Shown: positions 12,295 to 24,621 of the stretch, piece after piece
Layout: every line of letters begins with the position of its first letter
Position numbering within the stretch: the first letter of the stretch is position 1
Source of the DNA: Cannabis sativa
Lineage: Eukaryota; Streptophyta; Magnoliopsida; Rosales; Cannabaceae
Length of the DNA stretch: 64,000 nucleotides
NCBI RefSeq assembly: GCF_029168945.1
Contig: NC_083604.1
Span: 66,356,211 to 66,420,210 of the forward strand
Reading direction: 5' to 3'
Translations under genes and position numbers: made by a program
The notes under the pieces: generated by a model
What the model was told of the DNA's origin: nothing
What the model saw: the letters and a program-made list of their open reading frames with translations, nothing else
Database searches by the model: none

Positions 12295-13161
12295 TACAAA
12301 AATACCTCTATAAGGTGCAGACAACATTTATACCTTTTATATGATTTTAAATTTTTAATTACTAAAATACCACTTACACTATCACTTACACAATCAGACA
12401 ATGGTTGCTGCGTAGTTGCGCGGTGGTTGCATCAGACGATGGTTGCAGGGTGGTTGGCCGAAGGTTGCATCAAACGAAGGTTTCAATCAAATGAAAGTTT
12501 CTGGGTGGTTGCATTAGACGGAGGTTTCAATCTGACGAAATAACTATTAGCAAAATGTTTATGCAACTGTAATGCAACTGTAATGAAATTATTGTGAAAC
12601 ATTAAAAATCAGAACAGTGTTTATTACATACGTAACTCTATCTACATGTCTCTTTATGATTTGATATGAACAAATTTACCATTAGAAATTTGGAAAACAA
12701 CAAAAATACACTAGGATAAATATTTTACTGTAGTATTGATGTAATTTTTTTTAGATTATACTTGAGTTGGATTGTTTGGGAACTCCAGATCAACTTTTTG
12801 AGATCTGTCTTTCATGGATTTAAAAATTGAAGTCAGGATATTAGTTTTATGCAAATTAAACTGGATTTTTGGTTGAATTTTAGTTTTGTAGTAGTTTTTC
12901 TACACTTTTTTTTTATGAATTCAAATCAATCCTTGTTTTGATTGATTTTGGTCGTCTTCTCAGGTGAAGTTGCCCGAATTAATGGTGGTTATCTTTCTGG
13001 TTGAATTTTTGTTTCAGTTGCGTTGGGTTGCTGCATGGTTGCGCGATAATTGCCTAGATAGCATGGATCCTGGGTTAAAAGTGTATGTAAGTGGTATTTG
13101 TGTAATTATTTTTATTTGTGCTGTATATTTATTTATATAGCCAACTGAAAGTATTTTTGTA
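12295..13161. mobile_element. Terminal-inverted-repeat element, 867 bp (copy 1)
   Basis: The left end TACAAAAATAC is mirrored by GTATTTTTGTA at the right. Further in, ATACCACTTACA at about 12,367 mirrors TGTAAGTGGTAT at about 13,086. The inverted arms are diverged and about 100 bp long. The interior is rich in GGTTGC-type repeats (12,406-12,530) and encodes nothing. A Mutator-like non-autonomous element is possible, but no target duplication could be fixed. Confidence 0.5.
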
Positions 13162-15174
13162 ATATTGTTACTTTTTTTTAGTTAGAATTGAAAAAAAAAC
13201 CCTAATATTTATAAATGTTTTTTTTTTATTTTTATTAATAAAAAAATTAAATTAAATTAAATTATAGCTAATTTATAAATATTTTTCGTTATCATTTAAA
13301 TTAATTTTAATTATTTAATAATAATCTAAGACTAAAAATAAATATTTAATATAAATATTAAAATATTTACCATATATATACATGTGAAAATTGAATACAA
13401 AATAAATTTAAATAACAAAAGTTATTTTTTTAACAACAATAAGAGAGGTGTTTTTTGTTTTTGTTTTTGTTGTTTTCACATAAAAGATTAAGAGAGGTTT
13501 TTGATAAGAAATATAACCCTTCACCTATGTTAGTGGTGACTTTTATCATCTTTTCTAGAAGGAAAAAGAAAGTCCTACGCCCGAAAGAGTTTGATCCAAA
13601 TTCACTTTGAAAAAAAATAATAACTTCTAAATTTCAACCATTGAAAGTATCTTTTGTCATTATACATAAACACAACAACATAAGCCAATTCAAAAAAAAA
13701 AAAAAGAAAAGGCAATGGGGATGCCAATATTAGCTGATAATTAGAGTTAGGTGAAAAACAAATGATGTGAGGGAGGAAGAATGTGCCAACTTAGGAAATA
13801 GACCCTTTAACTAACCTATGTTAAAACTACCCAAAAGGTTTCAGTTTTCATTTTCAATTTAATTTCTTATTAGCGGTTTAATAGTATTGAATCCAAATTA
13901 ACCTCATTACATAAACCCAAAATTTGATTTTTGCCTCCAAATTATGATATATATATATATATTATTGTATTTTTGAAATTTTCCAATGGTTAAAAATAAT
14001 TCATAAACTATTCACAAAATTATAAAATAATCATTTTGTCAAGTTTTATTGCAGGTGACAAACAAAATGGACAAAATTGTTTAAGTTTTATTGTCATATC
14101 ACTACTATGTGTGTAATTAATTTTATTTAAAAAAAATTTAAAGGTTTAATTTCGTTTTACTTAATTTTTCTAATTATTAATTGATTTTTTTCTCAATAAA
14201 TCATGATATTTTATTAATGACAATTAAGTAAAATAATAACATACAATCCAATCAGAGATCTCTCCTGTTAGAAACACGATCAGGATTAGAATTAGAAAAA
14301 CGAGTCAAATAATCAACCGCTTAATTTCCAGATCGTTTGACAAAAAAAACTAAAATAAAATCAAATGAAAAATATTGTAGCAGCACAATTAACCTTAAGA
14401 ACACCTATATTTTGTTCATCCACCAATCAGAAGATACAACAGTAGAAACTGTTGCAGTAATTTCATTCAACCTCATAGCTTAAGCACTCAATTATTGGTT
14501 AAGGTATATTCTTGCATCTCTAACAACCTTCTCAGTCGTAGAAAACTTGTTATTCCCAGCCACTAACAATGATTTGATGGCGAGTCATTGAAGAACAAAG
14601 AAGAACCAACAACGAAATTAAACAAAATAAAATCATGTCACACAGATAAGACTAAAACACTCAAAACTATATCACATATACAAAATTAATCGCAATGACA
14701 AAATCAAAATTGTAGTAGCAAAATACAATCGCGACCAAGCCGCATACCAAAAGCCTTAAAAAAGCTAGCCGGTCAGAAAAAGAAAAAAAGACAACATTTA
14801 AAAGCTATAAATTGATATAAAATTTAAAAGGGATCATTAATTGATTTTTGAGTTTATTGATTTTTTAGAAAGTACTTATTTTTATTTTAAGTTACACACA
14901 TAGCATTGATATAATAATATTATAAATATCCACATTATTATTCTGTTTATCACGTGTGACAAACTTGACAAAAAAATTAATTTATAACAATGTGAATAGT
15001 TTAGAGACTATATATAACGGACATGGGCATAATAATAAATAGGTAATGAGGGCAAAATTTTTAAATATCATTCATATAAACATGGTTTTTGTCGGGGATA
15101 ATTGATTTACACATACCCAATCCCAAACCGACAAACTCTTATTTAAAAGAAAAAATAGTTAACATATAAATAAA
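13162..15174. other. AT-rich intergenic DNA
   Basis: I see no gene, RNA or defined element here. Short AT microsatellites occur, for example at about 13,949-13,964. Confidence 0.5.
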
Positions 15175-15511
15175 GGTAATTTGCAGCTAAACTTTCTCGA
15201 CTTGTAAGTTTGGTAAGATCTAATCTTCTTATTGGAAAAATTATAGCTAGCTAAAGTTCCCAACTTCTACAATTGTTTTGGTCAGCACTCATTCTATTAG
15301 TTTTTGACTGTTAAGTGCCAAATAAACTTGTACACACAAGTGTACGCATGGTGAAATTTTATTGGGCACCTGATATTAATAATTAAAAAAAAAATAAAAA
15401 AATAATTTAAAAATATGAAATTTAAATAAAAATTAAAAATAAATTAAAATGTTAAAAAGAAAATAAATAATTTTTTTCAATTTTTTTTTCATCTTTCTTC
15501 CTTCCTGTTCT

Positions 15512-16378
15512 CAGGCCCGGCCCTAATGGTGTGCAAGCAGACCTACTGCACAGGGCCCACACAAGAAAAGGGCCCAATTTTGTTAATTTTTTTTTTTTTA
15601 AAAAAAAAACTAACTTGGTCAGCATTCCAATTTCCAACTCGTTGGTCTTATCTCTCTCCATCTTCTCCTTCCCAACAAAAGTTCATTAATTTTTAACCTT
15701 TTCAAATATTTTTTATTTTTTTATAAACGAAGTATTAGTTAATTAATTACAAAATTTCTTAGTTTCTAGTAAACTAACGGTACTAAATTTATCAATACCA
15801 TTTAATTTATTTTTTTAAAACTTTTTTTATTCACCTACATGATTATATATATATATATCCCATTTTAAGCTTTTCATCAACATCAAAAATCAAAATTATT
15901 TATGAGAATTGAGAAGAAAGATATTAGATATATTTTGCTATCATCTATATTTCTAGTTTTCTTTTTTTTATATATATAAAAAAAATAAAAGAATTGGAGA
16001 ATAATATCATTTATTGGAATTTTCTGAGGTAAATTTATCAACGGTTAATAGAAGGCTTAATGGATTAGCATCAAATAGCGATTGAAAATGAGATTTTGGA
16101 GACGATAAAATATGAAGAGTTGGTTGATGAATTTGCTTCAAAAAGCGTTCAAAGGATGACCCTTTTTTAAATAGAATGTTGATATTGGCTTGAAGTTGTA
16201 TTGGAATTAATAACAATTTTAATAAAATTGTTTGAATTTTTAAGTGCTTAATTATGTAAAATATACTTTCGTAATTTGATAATATTTAAAAATAATATTT
16301 GCAAATTATACTATTTTTTGTTAGGGGCCTATTTTTTAAAATTAGAACAGGGCCTCCAAAATATTTGAGACGGCCCTG
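15512..16378. mobile_element. hAT-2 element, 867 bp (copy 1)
   Basis: It is bounded by a perfect 8-bp target duplication CCTGTTCT at 15,504-15,511 and 16,379-16,386. Ends are CAGGCCCGGCCCT on the left and, on the minus strand, CAGGGCCGTCTCAAA on the right; these are typical CAGGGCCG-type hAT termini. It has no transposase and is nested inside the long-TIR element. Confidence 0.8.
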
Positions 16379-16844
16379 CCTGTTCTTCATAACCAGCCAC
16401 CACCATCACCGCAGCTACCACCATTACTCCACTTGGATCCAAAAATAAAAAAGTAAAAACAAAAAACAAAAAACAAAATCACCACAGCCACCACCACCCC
16501 CTTAAAGTAGATCACCATTACCACAAATCAGATCTAACCCGATTCAAACATCCACCATAAATTCTAAACATCAAAACCTAAACCAATATCACAAACAAAA
16601 TCAAAACCACAAACACAATCTAAACTCAATATCACAAATAAAAATAATAAATCAATAGAAAATGAGAGAGAGGTCAACTTACCCGAGTTACTGAAACGAG
16701 ACAAAGGAGAATCGAGAAAGAGGGAAAGAGAGTAAACAAGAGAGAGGGAGAGAAGCAGATCTATGGTTTTAAGGGGTTGGAATCGCGATTCCAAAGTCCG
16801 TTTGGACCACTGTTTGTCGGGTTTTGGTTGTCAGAATCTAGACA

Positions 16845-16953
<109 letters not shown>

Positions 16954-17485
16954 CGATGTACCGGTTTTAGGGTTCAGGAGAAAGAAGAAGAAGAAGGAGA
17001 GAAAAAGGAGGAAGAAGAAGGAGAGGGAGAAAGGATTATGGTTTGGTTTTGGTATTGGGGTCGAATCTGACTTAGGTGATCGGTCGTGCGCTTGGCCATC
17101 CCCGGCCTTCCGCCCGCACCGAGAGAGAGGAACAAAGAGAGAGGGGATTGGGATGGATGAAGAGCTAAGGTTTTATTTTTTCGGTTCAAAAGAAGAATAA
17201 GAAAAGAAAAAGGAAAATTTTAATTTATTTTTTAAATATTTTTTATTTTTATATTTTTAAATTATTTTTTTTAATTATTAATATTATGTGGCCTAATAAA
17301 ATTTCGCCACGTGTATCTTTGTGTACACCTGATAAGTTTATTTGGCACTTAATAACTAAAAATTAACAAAAGAAATGCTAACTAAAATAATTGTAAAAAT
17401 TAAGAACTTTAACTATAATTTTTCGAACATGAAAGTTATATCGTACCAAACTTAAAAATATAAGGAATTTAGTCACAAAATACCC

Positions 17486-18355
17486 TACATACATTATCAC
17501 TCTATAATTAAGTTTAAGATCAAATGTATCTAAACTTTTTTAGCCATATATTTATTTGTCAATAAATAAAATAAAGTGAATGACCAACATAATAATTGGT
17601 AGATCAAAGAAAATAGAAGAGCTCACTCGAGTTTTAGTTAGAAAATGTTCAAATGCATGTGGGTACAGCAAAGATGACTTTAACTCAAAATAATTAACAC
17701 CACACTTTCTCTTCTTACAACTTTGTAGTTTGTATCATAAATAAATGAATAAATAAGGAAATGAAAAATAAATAAATAAATAATAATTCCTCTCATTCTA
17801 TCAGCAAAAAAATCAAATCTTAATCTATCAACTTTGCAAAAGTTGAGCTCTTTCCCCTTTTAATGATCAGAACCCACGAATGAATGTAAAAAAAATATAT
17901 GTTTCTCAGAAAAAACAGTAATAATATTCCATACTATTGGGTTTTGGGGTATGCTGCTCATTTCAATAAAATTGTAATTTTTTATAATTAATTTTTTTTA
18001 AAAAATAAACAATTTAATTAAAGAATTTTTTATTTTTATACTTTAAAATATTTTTTGTTTTATTTTTACAAAATTCTACACAAATTTTTTTATAGTAATT
18101 AACGAAACAATTTAAATCGCAATTAAAATTCTTATAACAATTTCATAAAAAATATCGGAGAAACTATCAAAACAACTAAAATTGTAAATTTAAAAAAAAA
18201 ATTAAAAAATAATATATAAAATAATTAACGTTTAATTAACTAAAATTGAGAAGAAATTTCGTAGCATCTAAAATTGAAAAAATAGTAGCAAAGAAAATTG
18301 GATTAAAAAAAATAATTAAAAAAGTGTGAGAAATGAGTCAACGACACTTTGGACT
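17486..18355. other. Upstream region of the UBP16-like gene (copy 1)
   Basis: Noncoding AT-rich DNA. I see only homopolymer runs and a TAAA-rich stretch at about 17,740-17,785. Confidence 0.5.
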
Positions 18356-18362
18356 TATATAG
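18356..18362 (+). promoter_or_regulatory. Candidate TATA box, UBP16-like copy 1
   Basis: TATATAG lies 266 nt before the ATG. A CT-rich leader follows, common in plant 5' UTRs. The copy 2 equivalent is at 56,490. Confidence 0.5.
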
Positions 18363-18627
18363 CCATCCTTCTGTATCTCCTTGGGTTCTCTTTGTTCTCA
18401 CCCAACCCACCACACCCCAAAACAGTTTTTTTTTTTCAATTTCATTTCTTTCTTCTTCTTCGTCCTTCCCAGATGAGCCAATTGTACCACTTGAAATTCC
18501 CTTTCTACCCTTTCCTTCTCCACCACCGCTTTCCCCACGCGCCGTCGCTCCTGCCGTCGAATCTATGTATAGCAAGATTCCGATTATAGGGTTTCTTTGC
18601 TCTGGATTGATCCTCGGAGCTGGATAA

Positions 18628-21600
18628 ATGCTGCTGTTCCCGGGAATTCTAGGGTTCCATGCCCTCCTCTTCTTCTCTGTCTTGCTCGCCTTTTCTTTAA
18701 TTCGGCGCAAGTGGAGGAATGCCGCCGCTAAGGAGGAGGAGGTGTTGCGCCTTCTCGCTATGGCGTCGGAGGAGTCCGCCATGGCTGAGGTCGAAGCTAG
18801 AGCTTTCTGCGATCCAGTTGTTGTTTCTATGCCTCATCAATGCGTTGTCTGTTATTGTCCTACCACCATGCGATGCTCTCAGTGCAAGTCTGTCAGATAC
18901 TGGTTAGTTCTTCTTCTATTTCTAAATTCTCTTCAATTTAAGGATCAATCTTTGGAACCAACTGTATATTTATGTGTATACGCATATATGTTTATATTAA
19001 TTCCATGATAGAAAATTTATGGCTGAGGAATTTGAACGGAGAAACAACTTTCACCTTTATCATTATGTTTTCTTTTAATTGATTTTCAAGCTAGTGAAAA
19101 AAAATGCAATTGAAATATTGGGAGGAAAGGACATTCGTATCTCAATTATAGATTCATGTGATATTGAAGGGTTTACTGATGATGTGATAAAAAAGATAGC
19201 TTTCTGTCTTTGTAATGATTACAATTGTGGGGTTCAGAAAATAGAGGGCTTTGTAAGAGTTCAGGAGTGAACTTTTTTGGCCGTTTATTTCAAAAGTGCT
19301 GAGCTGTTTCTTTTCCTACTTATATAATATAAAGTTTTTATTCAAAACACTGACATCTCATGATTCAGTATGTTAGTATGTGACAATTATGTCAAATGGA
19401 TTCAACTTACATGTATTTCCGATTCAAAGTTTTGATTTTTGTGATGATGATTGGATAAATTCTTCTGTGAAAGAAAATGCAGTTTTCGATTCAATTTGAT
19501 AAATACTGTTTATTTGGTTACATAGTTTGGGAGTCCCCTTTTATTCTATTTGGGTACATGTTTATTAGGAGAAGAAATTGTTATGTTTTGATGCTGAGAC
19601 TCAACTATGTTGTCACGGACATGTAATCTGATCCAGAAGTTGTTTGATGATTACTTTTGTGCTCTTTCATAAATTTTTCACTCTCACTTTTCCTACCCTG
19701 TGTTTGTTATTATTTATTTATTTATTTTAGTTTTTCACTTCTATATCTTGTTTTTAGTTCTGGTAAGTGTCAAATCATTCATTGGAGACAAGGTCACAAG
19801 GATGAGTGTCGTCCCCCAATTTCTGTAATGCATTTCGAAGATAAGAGTGACCTTTGTGGGGAACTTGACTCTTTTCATGGTAATGATATTTGAGAGAATA
19901 ATAATCTGTACTATTTTCTTAAAAGCAATATGATGGTTATAGGCTTAAATGTAAGTTTTTATGCAGGAACTGAAACTTATTGGCCACGCTGCTTGTGCTG
20001 ATGGTGAACCCTTAATTAATATTTCTGATTCTGTAACTTATGACAGAGTGGGAGAAACCTCTTTTTAATAGTATGTTAGCTCTGATCTCCTTGGCACTAA
20101 TGCCAAAGTTAAAGATATGGATGTTACAAATTCATCTCGCTCAAGTTCTGTTAGCTCGGCAACTTCTGCTGATTCCATATCATGCACAAACAAAGTAAGT
20201 AAGATGGATTCTGAGTCGTGGTGATGGGAAGATGAAGTCTTCTCTTTTGCAACTAAACAAAGATAAGACAGCTAAACATGAAAATGTTCAGCCTGCAATT
20301 AATTTAAGCAGTAAGAAGCTGGACAGAGGGAACCCCTTCAGTAGAAAAGTTAACTCAAAGATACTTGCTGGAAGTCTAGGAGATCAGTATCTAAAGATAC
20401 TGACCATTCTTTTGTCATCAGTTGCTTCTGCTGGTCATCCATCTTCAAGCACTCGGTGAGCATTTTGCTTCCAAGTCTATATCCACAAAGGGTGACGGTT
20501 TTCATGCTCTGCCAGTTAAAAGTACCAGTTTCCCAACTTTACTCACAAAATGCTCGTACTGGTTTGAAAAGTCTTCCATGCTGAAAGTTGTACAGCAGTT
20601 TAGAGCATCTAAACAGACGAAATGCACACATCTACCCCTGGGACTGAGATTGGCTGGAAAGCATAAGGTTATTTATCATTTTATTGTTTTAAGATGTGAT
20701 TTTTTTTTTTATCTTTGCAAATTCCTGCTTGTAAGATTTTGGCATTAATTTAGTTGCTGTTGTTGTTTACTCAGCTAATCTTTCCATATGATTTGTTCGT
20801 GAAACTATACACTGATGACATGATGATTCTTCGTCCATTTGGTCTTACAAATTGTGGAAACAGGTAATGTAGAGATTTCGACTTCAAAATTAACTTATAG
20901 CCTTTTTTTTATTATTATTTTCAATGTGTAGGATATACATTTAATGTAATACATCTTCAATGCTTAGTAATTACAACTCTTCAAGTAGCTTTTGTTATCT
21001 GTATTCATATGACTTTATTACCTTTCATCTTCTATTTTTTGTTTTTGACATTGATTTAAGTTCGGTTAAGTTGCAATCTGTCAATATTTAAAAAATTTGG
21101 TGTCCAAGGTTTTTGATTGCTCGCATATTGAACTACTAGTACACTTCTCCACCCATTTATACATACGACAGTTACATCTAAAGAGGATGTCTTTTTTCTG
21201 GTGCCACACTTGCTTTCAGCTGCAAATATTTCTAGTTAATGGATTAATAAGTAATCATAATTGCTGGCCATTTTCCTCTGTCAATACACTCGTTTTAGCT
21301 AATAATATGACAATCTCTACATTTATACAGCTGCTATGCCAATGCCGTGCTCCAGTGCTTGGCATAGCATACTCGGCCACTTACTTCAAGTATTTTCTTC
21401 AAGGACTCCATCTCCAAACCTGTAAGTTCCCTTTCTTTGGCTTCTACTTGGCTTGCATTTCCTTTTATTTTAAAACGAATAAAGGATCACACACTTGACA
21501 GATACTGTAGTTATTTCTTTTATTTTACATGTTCTTCTGTTGTGTACAGGTGGAAAGAAGGACTGGTGTTTTATTTGTGAATTTCAGCATCTTATTTATA

Positions 21601-23342
21601 AGGCAAGGGGAAGGAAATTCCCCACTGTCTCCTAATTGGGATATTATCCAAAATAAATAAAAATTGGAAGTCATCTTGGTCATGGTAGGGAAGAAGATGC
21701 CCATGAATTTTTAAGGTGAGCCAGATAAAACTCAAAAGACCAAATGTATTCAAGTTACATGGAAGTTATTTCTGCCCCTCAAATGCGTATCAAGTAATAA
21801 GTTACTAAGATTGCAGGTATGCTGTTGATACAATGCAATCTGTTTCTCTCAACAATGCTGATGCCACAGGTTCTTTGGCTGAAGAAACGACACTAGTAGG
21901 AATGACCTTTGGTGGTTATCTTCGATCTAAGGTTGTTTCTGACTCTGATAGTTCAGGAAGTTTCCTGAATTTTTGAAGTACTATTCACTTGTTGCCCTCT
22001 AAATTTGATATATGTGTGTATATATATATTGGAATCTTATCATTTTAATTTGCAGATCAAGTGCTATGAGGTGCCTAGAAAAATCAGGCCTTTGTGAGCG
22101 GATGATGGACCTCACAGTAGAAATAGATGGCTAAATTGGAAATCTTGAAGAGGCTCTTTCTCAATTTACAGCCACAGAAATATTGGATCGAGATAATAAG
22201 TATTTTTGCAGCAGGTTGGTTAATGTGATTGTTATCATTCTGCATCTAATTTTGTTATCATGATGTGAGCATAACGAACGAAAGTTTTACTCTTTGTAAT
22301 TTGACCTTTAGGTAAAAAATTCCAACTCAATGTAGAGTTTGTAGTTGCTTTCCTTTATTTCTTATTTTAAGTTTATTGATATTTTCTTTTTTGTTTTTAT
22401 AAAGATGTAAATCTTATGAGAAAGCTGAAAGAAGTTGACAGTTCTGGAGGCACCAAATATTCTTACAATCTGTGGTTGAAACGATTTAAGGTTGCATTTT
22501 AATAATGATATTGCTCCTTCTTTGACTTTTGTGATATCTACATATTTTTGGATGCTTAGTTTATTTAATTGTGGTGAATTGCAGTCTGGTAACTTTGAGA
22601 AATTGAGTAAGTCCGTTCAGTTTCCTGAGGAGCTTGACATGACCCCATACATGAGCAGATCAAGCGTTGTATCTCCCCTGTACAGTCTTTATGCTGTGGT
22701 CGTTCACTCTGGATACCATGAATGCTGCTTTTTCCTGGCCGGGCTTCTCTGTGTGTTATGTAAAGAATACTCGGGGAGAGTGGTTCTAGGATTGATGACA
22801 GCAGTGTATGTTCCTTATTTCATGCTCTTTCCTTTGTTTACACGTCTTTTTTCCCTTTACCGAGCTTCTATCTGCATGAGATACTATTTCGAAATTTAAT
22901 TATAATACGAAATGATACTTTAGGTAGTACCCGTGGAGCTGGAGAGGGTCTTATCAGAAGGGGCTTACATGCTTCTTTGCGAAAGGTAATACCTTTCTCA
23001 CACTTGCTCTTTGAGCTTCTTAAGTTTTCATGCCATCACGGACACCTTAATATTTTGATGTTCAGGCACTCTCCTCGCGCCCCAGCCCTACTGGGAAGCA
23101 ATATGGCTCACTGGTAGCAAGTCAGAAGGAACTTGGAAGCAGCTCCTTCCAGCACTGGCAAATTCAAGTCGGGTGGACCAACTTGCGTGATGGATGCTGC
23201 GTTTAAGCACAAACTAAGTTCAGTAAAATTGCTAATCCAGATAGCTCAGATCCATATGATTGGAGAGCAAACCTAACCCCCACAGATTTTGGAGAGTGGA
23301 TTCATCAAGTGAAAATTCATCTATTTTAAGTTGCTCAGATGC
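18628..23342 (+). pseudogene. UBP16-like ubiquitin protease, broken copy truncated by gap
   Basis: This is the counterpart of the intact gene at 56,762-61,834. Exon 1 (18,628-18,902), exon 2 (19,758-19,879), exon 4 (20,775-20,863), exon 7 (21,817-21,931) and exon 11 (22,924-22,985) keep the same length. Exon 3 (19,967-20,667) is 21 nt too long and shifts frame from its fourth codon onward. Exon 5 has 5 extra bases after the catalytic-Cys box. Exon 6 has 3 extra, exons 8 and 9 one each, and exon 10 is scrambled around the active-site His. Exon 8 also reads TAA where copy 2 has GAA. Exon 12 begins at 23,065 and ends at the N gap. Intron borders are all retained. Changes are mostly insertions and begin abruptly after about 19,930, so they look more like unpolished contig-end sequence than true decay. 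Confidence 0.85.
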
Positions 23343-23442
23343 NNNNNNNNNNNNNNNNNNNNNNNNNNNNNNNNNNNNNNNNNNNNNNNNNNNNNNNNNN
23401 NNNNNNNNNNNNNNNNNNNNNNNNNNNNNNNNNNNNNNNNNN
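23343..23442. other. Assembly gap of 100 N
   Basis: Exactly 100 Ns, a conventional placeholder for a gap of unknown size. It cuts exon 12 of the first UBP copy and is followed directly by an inverted gypsy LTR. Confidence 0.99.
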
Positions 23443-24608
23443 TGGGTTGAATTGGTCGAGTTATGAAAAATTTGGTTTGCTGCTCGCGAGGAACCTAATT
23501 CTGCCAGGCATCCGAATTCGGATGAGGGTTCGACTTTCCAAAACCGGAATTCCCTTCGGGCAACCTGGCTCACCTGCTGGGGAAAATTCGTGGACCCTAG
23601 TTTTCCTCGTTTTTATGTTTTAGGGGTATTGCCATGCTTTTTATCGATAGGGGAAACTTTTAGTTCCTAGTTTTAGTCCCCTGGAAGTTGATTTAGCGTG
23701 TCACTTATAGCGTTGTGATTTTTATGGTTTAGGAGCCGTAATCCGCCGTCGCTTCGGCCTTCCAAATGCTTGATTCCAAGACACCCGAAATCGGAATCCA
23801 GTAAGATTAGTATAACAAGATGCATATGTAGATTACATGTTTAGCGTGCATGTAGGAAGCCCGTTGGATTACATTAGTTATGTATATAGGCTTCGAACCA
23901 TCCAACCCCGTCACGTCTAAGTACAGCCGGAGTATGACCAAATGTGAGTATGACCGGCTCGACCGATCAGCCGACATTTGGTTGGTGGTTCCGTACTATT
24001 GACCTATCCCGTCAGACGGCCTGAGTATGACCAAGAATGAGTATGACCGGCTCGACCGATCGGAGGATACTTGTCAATAGTACCGTCCCTATGAACGTTC
24101 AAAACCCGCACCATGTTGGACATGGCAAGAGGTGGCTCGCACCATGTTGGACATGGCAAGAGCAGGGACTCGCATCGTGTTGGACACGACAGCTTAGAAT
24201 TATGTATGATATTATTATGCTTTTCATCGAGTCTCCGTCGACTCACGCGCTTATGTTCATGTGTAGGTAAAGGCAAGGCTATAGCCGATGGACCGTGAGC
24301 GAGCTTATGAGATTGTACATGTCGGGGCGGTTAGGCTCGAGCGTACGATCCTCGGGATAAAGAAGGCCGAATTTTTGTAATCGGTCGTTAGACGACTTTT
24401 ATTTTTATGTAATGGTTAAAATAGCTTAAATCTTTTTGTAAATGATTTTATAATCTGGATCCCGAGTCTTTTGTAATATGGTTTATAAGTTTAATTAAAA
24501 AACAAAATTTTAATTAATCACGTTTTTCCATAAACCTCCTTGATTAGCAACGAGCTGCACAGTACGTTTAAAAATCACGTAATACGCCTGAGGTAGTTAG
24601 GGTGTTAC
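23443..24608 (+). mobile_element. Gypsy LTR fragment, inverted relative to element B
   Basis: This is the reverse complement of roughly 26,854-28,015, the inner half of element B's LTR. It ends TTAGGGTGTTACA at 24,608, the LTR 3' terminus. The last 70 bases match at about 95 percent by eye, but the interior is more diverged. It is followed by ATTTTAGTATCGG, which resembles a decayed primer-binding site. The other half of this LTR would lie in the gap. Confidence 0.8.
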
Positions 24609-24621
24609 AATTTTAGTATCG

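Noticed and set aside
18303..18782. 159-codon minus-strand frame over the UBP promoter and exon 1 (also 56,437-56,916)
   Set aside because: Antisense to a real exon, Ser/Glu/Lys-rich from CT-rich leader sequence, no motifs.
24004..24298. Open frames with CPTWCE-like repeats
   Set aside because: They lie inside the LTR and come from its short internal CCATGTTGGACATGG repeats.
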